Of a stretch of 5,797 nucleotides of DNA, positions 1-4,640 are shown one piece after another. The DNA lies in NCBI RefSeq assembly GCF_036880405.1, contig NZ_JBAJJM010000026.1, positions 1 to 5,797 on the forward strand. The letters are read 5' to 3'. The position numbers and the translations under genes are program-made. The notes beneath the pieces are model-generated. The model was not told the DNA's origin. It did not search any database and saw only the letters and a program-made list of their open reading frames with translations. Origin of the DNA: Mannheimia indoligenes. Lineage in GTDB: Bacteria > Pseudomonadota > Gammaproteobacteria > Enterobacterales > Pasteurellaceae. Every line of letters begins with the position of its first letter. Position 1 is the first letter of the stretch.

Positions 1-33
1 CTAAGTAGAGATACTTAGGTTTTTTTGTTTTTT
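1..33 (+). terminator. Probable intrinsic terminator of a convergent plus-strand gene off the left edge
   Basis: CTAAGT (1-6) and ACTTAG (13-18) form a perfect 6-bp inverted repeat around the loop AGAGAT. A G and two T runs (20-26 and 28-33) follow at once on the plus strand, which is the layout of a rho-independent terminator reading left to right. The window starts inside the structure, so the stem may be longer. A gene or RNA on the plus strand ending just before base 1 is inferred and not seen. On the minus strand the run lies on the upstream side, so any minus-strand function cannot be judged here. Confidence 0.6.
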
Positions 34-67
34 ATCTAGCATAGAATTATTTTGTAAAATAAGGTAT

Positions 68-117
68 AAAAATGACCGATTGTTAGCAGGAGAAAGTTGC
101 ACAAGCGGTCGATTTTT
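68..117 (-). terminator. USS-based inverted repeat, likely terminator of the lpxH-glycosyltransferase unit
   Basis: GACCGATTGT (74-83) and ACAAGCGGTC (101-110) are inverted copies matching at 9 of 10 positions, with a 17-nt loop. The arms extend outward as AAAAAT (68-73) against ATTTTT (112-117) with one bulged G at 111. Read on the minus strand, the downstream arm ends in CGGTCATTTTTAT, giving a short U-tract, 21 nt past the glycosyltransferase stop codon. The plus-strand reading also ends in GATTTTT, so it could work both ways. Paired uptake sequences acting as terminators are known in Pasteurellaceae and Neisseria. The large loop, one arm mismatch and short U-tract make it weaker than the hairpin at 1641-1683. 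Confidence 0.6.
101..110 (+). repeat. DNA uptake signal sequence, Apl type, perfect copy
   Basis: ACAAGCGGTC is the full core of the uptake signal used by the Actinobacillus pleuropneumoniae branch of Pasteurellaceae. It is followed by a T run (113-117), as is common for this motif. It forms the right arm of the inverted repeat at 68-117. Uptake signals bias competent cells toward taking up DNA of their own kind. Confidence 0.9.
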
Positions 118-138
118 CGGGGAAAGTTACAGCTCGTT

Positions 139-930
139 TTAGCTCCATTCAAGTGTGTAAGGCTTAATGCCAATTTCTTTACTATTAAGACATCCCTGTA
201 GAGTTCTAACATTATTAACAATATTTTCAGTAATTAGGTTGGCTTGTCTCATTTTTTCTTCAGTAACATTAGGATCCTTTTCATTAAATAAAATCGCATT
301 CAGTAATCTTTCGGCGTGCATTCCATCTCGGCAGTAGTGCAAAACACCAACATCGTTAAATGCTGTAGCTACTGAGCTGATTTGTGTAGTTGCTATGCCT
401 AATGCACCATCTTCTCCACCTAATTCTCTAAAGAGTTGATGATGTGGGAATCCACCGCAAGCTAAGAAAAATGAGCGACGGAATACGACATTTCCTCCAC
501 AGGTCATTCGCATATATTGCCAAGCTTGGTCAAAATTGGGGTGGGTACTGTAGCGTTTATCTAAGTCAATCGGCGTTAATGCCAGGCGAACCAAAGCAGT
601 TTCAGGTTTGAATTCAAAAATCTTTGTGGCTACCTGTAATGCTCCGTTTTCATAAGCATCATCAGCATCTAAAAAGGCGATTAAATCCGCTTCACTTTGT
701 AATGCTCCCCAATTACGGGTTTTTGCCACGCCATTATTTTGAGGTATTTGTTCTACTCTAATTTTATCAGGTACTTGGGCTTGTAAATATTGGGCTAGAG
801 CAAGTGTATTATCAGTTGAGCCATCATCAATCAGCCATAGTAGATTTAATTCCGGTTGATTTAATACACTTTGAACGGCTCGAACAAGCGTGTTTTCGGC
901 GTTGTAGCAAGGAATAATGACATCAATCAT
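139..930 (-). CDS. Family 2 (GT-A fold) glycosyltransferase, 263 aa, acceptor unknown
   Basis: This is a soluble GT2-type nucleotide-sugar transferase. The N-terminus shows the usual pattern: MIDVIIPCYN at residues 1-10, the nucleotide-binding DDGSTD at 35-40, and the metal-binding LDADD at 87-91 (DxD is D88-D90). The GGED at 171-174 may supply the catalytic acid side chain. No signal peptide or membrane segment is evident. The start is well supported: AAGGAG (941-946) lies 10 nt upstream, and the ATG overlaps the lpxH stop in ATGA (927-930), so translation is probably coupled. Pairing with lpxH suggests work on the lipid A core or lipooligosaccharide, but this is inference from position. The donor sugar cannot be read from the sequence, and capsule or other glycans remain possible. 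The protein is intact and of normal length for a single-domain GT2. Confidence 0.88.
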   Translation of the reverse strand: MIDVIIPCYNAENTLVRAVQSVLNQPELNLLWLIDDGSTDNTLALAQYLQAQVPDKIRVEQIPQNNGVAKTRNWGALQSEADLIAFLDADDAYENGALQVATKIFEFKPETALVRLALTPIDLDKRYSTHPNFDQAWQYMRMTCGGNVVFRRSFFLACGGFPHHQLFRELGGEDGALGIATTQISSVATAFNDVGVLHYCRDGMHAERLLNAILFNEKDPNVTEEKMRQANLITENIVNNVRTLQGCLNSKEIGIKPYTLEWS

Positions 931-1628
931 ATAAATTCTGCTCCTTGTTTGGTTACTCTCAAAATAGAAGCGTAATTTTCTTTCCAGTCGCCTAATACAA
1001 TACGCGTAAAGCTAGTATGTTGATGGATTGCTTGGCGATGTGTATGTCCGTGTATAAGTTGCTTTGTGCCGAATTTAGCGACAATTTGAGATGTAAATTC
1101 ATTATTCACATCCATAATTTCAGCGGATTTACCACGCTTTTCTTGTTTGCTTTTAGAGCGGATTTTTTCTGCAATATGAATTCGCCAAGAAAGTGGAAAC
1201 ATTAAAAAGATTGTTTGTCGCCATTTTTGGTGGACTTTTTTACGGAATTGTTGGTATTTTACGTCATCAGTACAAAGTGTGTCGCCGTGGCAAAGTAATG
1301 TGGATGTGCCGAATAAGTCAATGACGTTATAATCAGGTAAAATAATCATACCCGTTTGTTCGCTAAAACGTTTCCCAATTAAAAAATCACGATTTCCACA
1401 AATAAAATAGCATTTTGTACCGCTTGTCGTGAGGGTTTTAATTGCATTTTTAACAGTTGAAATGAGTTCAGACTCTTCATCATCGCCAATCCAAAAATCA
1501 AACAGATCGCCTAAGATATAAACTGACTCAGCAAGCGGTGCTTTTTCTTGCATAAATTGCAAAAAAAGATCGGTAATTTCAGGTTGATTTTCGTTTAAGT
1601 GCAGATCGGCAATAAAATAATAAGTCAT
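927..1628 (-). CDS. lpxH: UDP-2,3-diacylglucosamine hydrolase LpxH
   Basis: LpxH cuts UDP-2,3-diacylglucosamine to lipid X (2,3-diacylglucosamine 1-phosphate) and UMP, the fourth step of lipid A synthesis, at the inner face of the cytoplasmic membrane. The 233-residue protein carries the calcineurin-like phosphoesterase motifs in order: D8-L-H10, GDLFDFW with D41, GNRD with N79 and R80, H114 in CHGD, and HGHTH with H195 and H197. These positions coincide with the two-manganese site known for H. influenzae LpxH. Residues about 125-165 are rich in Arg, Lys and aromatics, as expected for the helical lid that binds the acyl chains. No Shine-Dalgarno is visible before the ATG (ATCAAAAATATCAA), although the N-terminus matches the family well. 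The gene follows a strong terminator, so it probably has its own promoter, and it is coupled to the downstream glycosyltransferase by ATGA. Confidence 0.96.
   Translation of the reverse strand: MTYYFIADLHLNENQPEITDLFLQFMQEKAPLAESVYILGDLFDFWIGDDEESELISTVKNAIKTLTTSGTKCYFICGNRDFLIGKRFSEQTGMIILPDYNVIDLFGTSTLLCHGDTLCTDDVKYQQFRKKVHQKWRQTIFLMFPLSWRIHIAEKIRSKSKQEKRGKSAEIMDVNNEFTSQIVAKFGTKQLIHGHTHRQAIHQHTSFTRIVLGDWKENYASILRVTKQGAEFI
941..946 (-). promoter_or_regulatory. Strong Shine-Dalgarno for the glycosyltransferase, inside lpxH
   Basis: On the minus strand AAGGAG lies within the last codons of lpxH, 10 nt before the glycosyltransferase ATG. It supports that start and, together with the ATGA overlap, allows re-initiation by ribosomes finishing lpxH. 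Confidence 0.75.
1418..1427 (-). repeat. Uptake signal sequence inside lpxH, 9 of 10
   Basis: On the minus strand this reads ACAAGCGGTA, differing from the Apl-type core only in the last base. It lies in coding sequence (around lpxH residues 68-71) and points opposite to the copy at 1531-1540. Confidence 0.7.
1531..1540 (+). repeat. Uptake signal sequence inside lpxH, core intact
   Basis: GCAAGCGGTG keeps the CAAGCGGT core and differs from the Apl-type consensus at its first and last bases. A T-rich stretch follows (1542-1546). It is the second uptake signal within lpxH, about 100 nt from the first and in the opposite direction. Confidence 0.6.
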
Positions 1629-1640
1629 TTGATATTTTTG

Positions 1641-1683
1641 ATAAAAAGAAAACGGTTCAATTTTTTACAAAATCGAACCGTTT
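1641..1683 (-). terminator. Strong intrinsic terminator of the mltG-tmk-holB-tatD-DUF1523 unit
   Basis: Arms 1650-1664 and 1669-1683 form a 15-bp stem around a 4-nt loop. On the minus-strand RNA the loop is GUAA, a GNRA-type tetraloop. The one imperfect position (1659 against 1674) is an A-C mismatch in plus-strand RNA but a G-U wobble in minus-strand RNA, so the structure favours the minus strand. The downstream arm runs into TTTTCTTTTT (1650-1641). The stem begins 18 nt after the DUF1523 stop codon and the tail ends 12 nt before the lpxH ATG. It separates two transcription units on the same strand. Confidence 0.92.
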
Positions 1684-1688
1684 GTCAA
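1660..1688 (-). promoter_or_regulatory. Candidate lpxH promoter overlapping the terminator hairpin
   Basis: On the minus strand a perfect -35 box, TTGACA (1688-1683), is followed after 17 nt by AAAAAT (1665-1660), a 4 of 6 match to the -10 consensus. Transcription would begin near 1653 and give a leader of about 25 nt. The spacer is the upstream arm and loop of the preceding terminator. A second weaker option is TTGTAA (1670-1665) with TTTTAT (1646-1641), which would leave a leader of only a few bases. Some promoter is expected here because lpxH, essential in most Gram-negative bacteria, sits behind a strong terminator. Confidence 0.45.
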
Positions 1689-1701
1689 AGGTTTAATTAG
1701 C

Positions 1702-2223
1702 TTAATCTTTAAAGATGCCGCGAATGAATTGCACCGAGAGGAAGAATAAGAAAGCGAGTACAGCATAAAGGACATAGCTCATAATCGGTTTACTTACAGT
1801 TTCCGCTTCAGCTAATGGCTTGATAGAAACAATATTTCTAAATTCATTTAGCCAGTTAATACGCCAGCCGTAATATTTAATTTGCACACGTTGTTTCTCA
1901 TTTGCGTAGGCTTGTGCTTTGGCTTGGATATCCGCTGAACCAAATTTGAAATAAGGCGGCAAGCCCCAGCCCGTATCTTCGTTACGGTACACCATCACTT
2001 TCTTGGTTTCAGGCTCTTCGGTAAAGAGAAAGTAAACATCACGCACTTGACCATCAGCAGGGTTTGATTTGCTAATCACGCCGTCTTTATCCATTCTGCG
2101 AACTTCCATTCCCGTTACTAGCGTTTCTTCATAGCTTGGCATTGCGTAATTAACTGCTCCACCTAACACAATAAAAAAGGCAAGTGAGACTAAAATTAGA
2201 AAATATTTGAGCATAATTCTCAT
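1702..2223 (-). CDS. DUF1523-type membrane protein of unknown function, 173 aa
   Basis: I recognise this as resembling the DUF1523 family, which has no known function. Two hydrophobic segments are clear: residues about 5-25, an uncleaved anchor or signal-like segment, and about 148-168. The roughly 120-residue polar region between them is probably periplasmic, with a short cytoplasmic C-terminal tail (IRGIFKD). The middle holds a conserved-looking aromatic and glycine stretch around residues 78-96 (Tyr79, Trp86, Gly87, Pro89-90) and a second around 117-126 (Tyr117-118, Trp120, Trp124). The start at 2223 is chosen because AAGGA (2235-2231) lies 7 nt upstream; the ATG at 2214 would leave 16 nt, and a TTG at 2286 would overlap tatD by 53 nt. 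It is the last gene of its unit, 10 nt after tatD, directly before a strong terminator. Confidence 0.82.
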   Translation of the reverse strand: MRIMLKYFLILVSLAFFIVLGGAVNYAMPSYEETLVTGMEVRRMDKDGVISKSNPADGQVRDVYFLFTEEPETKKVMVYRNEDTGWGLPPYFKFGSADIQAKAQAYANEKQRVQIKYYGWRINWLNEFRNIVSIKPLAEAETVSKPIMSYVLYAVLAFLFFLSVQFIRGIFKD

Positions 2224-2230
2224 ATTCTGT

Positions 2231-2236
2231 TCCTTA
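2231..2236 (-). promoter_or_regulatory. Shine-Dalgarno of the DUF1523 gene fused to the tatD stop codon
   Basis: The minus strand reads TAAGGA: the two As of the tatD stop codon TAA (2236-2234) are also the first two bases of the AAGGA ribosome-binding site. The spacing of 7 nt to the ATG at 2223 decides the start of the DUF1523 gene and suggests translational coupling. Confidence 0.75.
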
Positions 2237-3022
2237 TAATTGAATTTTAAATAAGTTTTGCACATTTTTGGTTGTAATGCGAGCAAATTCTTCTGTTGAA
2301 ACCCCTTTTAATGTAGCAACATATTCACAAGTTTCTCTCACATAAGCAGGCTGATTTGGCTTTCCTCGATAAGGAATGGGAGCTAGATAAGGCGAATCTG
2401 TTTCCACTAATAGACGATCTAATGGTACTTTTCTGACCACATCTCGTAATTCTTCCGCATTACGAAAGGTAATAATACCTGAAATTGAAATATAAAAGCC
2501 GATATCTAAGGCTCGCTTTGCCATTGTCCAATCTTCCGTAAAGCAATGCAAAACACCACCGCATTTTTCTGCATTATTTTGTTCTAACATATCCATTGTA
2601 TCTTGGCGTGCTGAGCGAGAATGGATAATTAATGGCTTGTTCAGTTTATTTGCAATTTCAATTTGTTGAACAAAGAGCGATTGCTGTAATGCTTTGGTTT
2701 CTGGTGTGTAGTGATAGTCCAAGCCTGTTTCGCCAATGGCAACCACTTTTGGATCTTGAGCAAATTCAAAGAGTTTATCGTAATCAAAAGGTTCATCTTC
2801 CACATTTAATGGGTGTACGCCACAAGAAAGTGATACGTCATTGCGATGAGCAGTTAAATTTTTCATTGCTTCAAAACGCCCAACAGTGGTACAAACAGAA
2901 AGAAAATGATGAACGCCACGAGCTTTTGCGTTTTCAATCACTTCATCAATATTTTTATGTCGGGTTTCGTAGTCTAAAGAGTCTAAATGACAGTGTGAAT
3001 CTATAATAAATAAGTCTTTCAT
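2234..3022 (-). CDS. ycfH: TatD-family metal-dependent hydrolase (YcfH-like)
   Basis: This 262-residue protein is a TatD/YcfH-type TIM-barrel hydrolase. Family members are cytoplasmic, divalent-metal-dependent nucleases with 3'-5' exonuclease activity, linked to DNA repair; the exact substrate of the YcfH branch is less certain. The metal ligands are in place: H10 and H12 in SHCHLD, E98 in GETGLDY, H134 in IIHSR, H159 in VLHCF and D209 in VETDSPYLAP. Length and sequence are close to E. coli YcfH throughout. The start at 3022 is preferred over a TTG at 3040 because AAGGA (3032-3028) sits 5 nt upstream and MKDLFIIDSHCHLD matches the family N-terminus. The gene begins 10 nt after holB, as in the E. 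coli tmk-holB-ycfH order. Confidence 0.95.
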   Translation of the reverse strand: MKDLFIIDSHCHLDSLDYETRHKNIDEVIENAKARGVHHFLSVCTTVGRFEAMKNLTAHRNDVSLSCGVHPLNVEDEPFDYDKLFEFAQDPKVVAIGETGLDYHYTPETKALQQSLFVQQIEIANKLNKPLIIHSRSARQDTMDMLEQNNAEKCGGVLHCFTEDWTMAKRALDIGFYISISGIITFRNAEELRDVVRKVPLDRLLVETDSPYLAPIPYRGKPNQPAYVRETCEYVATLKGVSTEEFARITTKNVQNLFKIQL

Positions 3023-3026
3023 TTTT

Positions 3027-3034
3027 TTCCTTTT
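3027..3034 (-). promoter_or_regulatory. Shine-Dalgarno for tatD/ycfH
   Basis: The minus strand reads AAAAGGAA between the holB stop codon (TAA, 3035-3033) and the tatD ATG. It settles the tatD start at 3022, against the upstream TTG at 3040, which would overlap holB and have no such site. Confidence 0.75.
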
Positions 3035-4010
3035 ATTCAAAAATCAAAACCAACTTCGTTAAACAATCCAATAACATCAACTCCTGATTTACCGCATTTA
3101 TTTGCACTAAATCTCGCTGGGTTTGTTGGAGGATTTGCTGCCCTTGCAGTAATCCGTGAGCGGTGAGTTGCTGACTAAATGGGATAATGCCATTTTGGAG
3201 ATCTGGATTGAGCCAACCTTGTATGATGTTCATTTTGGCTTTGAGAGCATCATTGAAGAAACTTTCGAGCCATTCAAGTTGTTGTAAAACATCCTCTTTT
3301 TCTTTGTCGAAGGCTTGAAAGAGTAGTACAACATCTCGGCTTTTATAGAAACGCCAGAAGGTTTGTAGGAACGCTTTTCGTTGTTGCAAGCGGTCATTTT
3401 CCAGAAAAGTTTTGCAAATAAGTGGGCGAGAGCGACAAAGGCGGAGAGCGGTTTCTAGCTCGTGCATTGAGGTTGCAGGAAATTCCGTTTGCAACCATTG
3501 CATTGCTTCCGTAGTTTGTGGAGCATAAAGTACCCACGTTTGGCTGCGGCTTTGAATGGTCGCTAACACGGTAGATTGCAACGGGGCTTCCAGCAAGAAA
3601 TAGACATTCTCACGTGGTTCTTCAAGGGTTTTGAGTAGAGCATTACTGCTGGCTTCGGTTAAGCGAGCTACTCCTCGAATATAGACAACCGTATTACCTC
3701 CTTGTTGGGCGAAATTTTGTAGGTTAGCGATCAACTCTCGCACCTGATCGATACCAATATCTTTTCCCTCAATAGGTTCTAAGATATGGAAGTCGGGGTG
3801 ATTTTTGCTTTGTGTAAGTTGGCAACTTTTACATTGAGAGCAAGGCTCATTGCTTGTTTTTTCGGTGCAAAGTAACCACTCAGCCACTTTTTTGATTAAA
3901 GTATCTGTGCCTAGCCCGACATCGGTTTTAAACAGCAGGGCGTGGTGTCCGTATCCATTTAAAAATGAAGCGATTATTTGTTGGTAAGTGCTTTCAAGCC
4001 AAATGTACAT
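3033..4010 (-). CDS. holB: DNA polymerase III subunit delta' (HolB)
   Basis: HolB is the delta' subunit of the clamp loader, which with delta and tau/gamma opens the beta sliding clamp and puts it on primed DNA. The 325-residue protein shows the family pattern: GHHALLF at 21-27; a degenerate P-loop at about 29-36 that lacks the usual GKT, fitting a subunit that does not bind ATP; four zinc-site cysteines C48, C57, C60 and C63; NALLKTLEEP at 123-132; and an SRS at 154-156 where E. coli has SRC, with the arginine finger (R155) kept. The C-terminal half (about 165-325) is the variable helical collar domain. The start at 4010 overlaps the tmk stop by one base (TAATG); a TTG 12 nt upstream is possible but adds residues absent from E. 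coli HolB. Its ribosome-binding site is poor, so coupling to tmk is likely. Confidence 0.93.
   Translation of the reverse strand: MYIWLESTYQQIIASFLNGYGHHALLFKTDVGLGTDTLIKKVAEWLLCTEKTSNEPCSQCKSCQLTQSKNHPDFHILEPIEGKDIGIDQVRELIANLQNFAQQGGNTVVYIRGVARLTEASSNALLKTLEEPRENVYFLLEAPLQSTVLATIQSRSQTWVLYAPQTTEAMQWLQTEFPATSMHELETALRLCRSRPLICKTFLENDRLQQRKAFLQTFWRFYKSRDVVLLFQAFDKEKEDVLQQLEWLESFFNDALKAKMNIIQGWLNPDLQNGIIPFSQQLTAHGLLQGQQILQQTQRDLVQINAVNQELMLLDCLTKLVLIFE
3386..3395 (+). repeat. Uptake signal sequence inside holB, 9 of 10, with extended motif
   Basis: GCAAGCGGTC differs from ACAAGCGGTC only in its first base. It is followed by a T run (3397-3400) and by TTTTGCAAAT about 25 nt further on, the same downstream half seen after the intergenic copy at 5733-5742. 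It sits in the weakly conserved C-terminal region of HolB (around residues 205-209), where protein constraint is low. Confidence 0.8.
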
Positions 4011-4630
4011 TATTTCAGCCAATTTCTAATTGCGTGTTGAATATCTGCGGTAACTTGTTCAATTGATTGTTCTGCATTGATAATGACTGCTTTATCATTA
4101 TTTTGCGTGAGTTCTAAATAACGCTCACGGGTGCGATAGAAAAAATCTAAACTTTGTTGTTCAATTCTGTCTAATTCGCCTCTGCCTCTGGCTCGCTCTA
4201 AACCGATAACAGGATCAAGGTCGAGATAAATCGTTAAATCAGGTTCAAATGTACCAAGAACGGATTCTTTTAATGTTTCGAGTAATTTGCGATCCAGCTT
4301 ACGTCCTCCACCTTGATAGGCTTGGGAAGACATATCGTGCCTGTCGCCCAGAACCCATTTACCTTCAGCAAGTGCCGGTTTGATGACATTTTCTACCAAC
4401 TGAACACGAGCAGCATAGAGCATCAACAATTCTGCTTTATCGGTTACAGGCTCTTCGGTTTCGTGCTTAATTAAATGACGGAGTTTTTCGGCAAGGGGAG
4501 TACCACCCGGTTCACGAGTCATTACAATATTTTGAATACCTGCTTGCTCTAACTCTTTTAAAATTACTTGGTGAGCAGTTGTTTTACCTGCTCCTTCTAA
4601 GCCTTCAATCACAATAAATTTTCCACGCAT
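4010..4630 (-). CDS. tmk: Thymidylate kinase
   Basis: Tmk phosphorylates dTMP to dTDP with ATP, the step shared by salvage and de novo routes to dTTP, in the cytoplasm. The 206-residue protein has the family signature in order: P-loop GLEGAGKTT at 10-18, TREPGG at 38-43, the DRH motif at 96-98 (usually DRY or DRH) followed by SSQAYQGGGR, and the arginine-rich LID RARGRGELDR at 146-155. Arginines in the LID with none inside the P-loop match the E. coli-like type II enzyme. The start at 4630 gives the usual MRGKFIVIEG opening and lies 10 nt after the mltG stop; a TTG at 4687 would add 19 unrelated residues and overlap mltG. Only a weak ribosome-binding site (GCGAGA) is visible. Confidence 0.97.
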   Translation of the reverse strand: MRGKFIVIEGLEGAGKTTAHQVILKELEQAGIQNIVMTREPGGTPLAEKLRHLIKHETEEPVTDKAELLMLYAARVQLVENVIKPALAEGKWVLGDRHDMSSQAYQGGGRKLDRKLLETLKESVLGTFEPDLTIYLDLDPVIGLERARGRGELDRIEQQSLDFFYRTRERYLELTQNNDKAVIINAEQSIEQVTADIQHAIRNWLK

Positions 4631-4640
4631 AGATTTCTCG

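Noticed and set aside
90..131. Short direct repeat GAAAGTTGCA / GAAAGTTACA (92-101 and 122-131)
   Set aside because: Ten bases with one mismatch in AT-rich intergenic DNA can arise by chance, and no function is suggested.
36..221. Minus-strand open frame of 61 codons overlapping the end of the glycosyltransferase
   Set aside because: It overlaps the glycosyltransferase in another frame and runs through the inverted repeat at 68-117; its product looks like translated non-coding AT-rich sequence.
1017..1205. Plus-strand open frame of 62 codons inside lpxH
   Set aside because: It is antisense to a clearly conserved gene, has no family resemblance and no good ribosome-binding site.
2224..2286. 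Longer DUF1523 protein starting at the TTG at 2286
   Set aside because: The extension overlaps tatD and puts charged residues before the membrane segment; the ATG at 2223 has a well-placed AAGGA.
2632..3006. Plus-strand open frame of 124 codons inside tatD
   Set aside because: The opposite strand encodes all TatD metal ligands; the frame is a by-product of that coding sequence.
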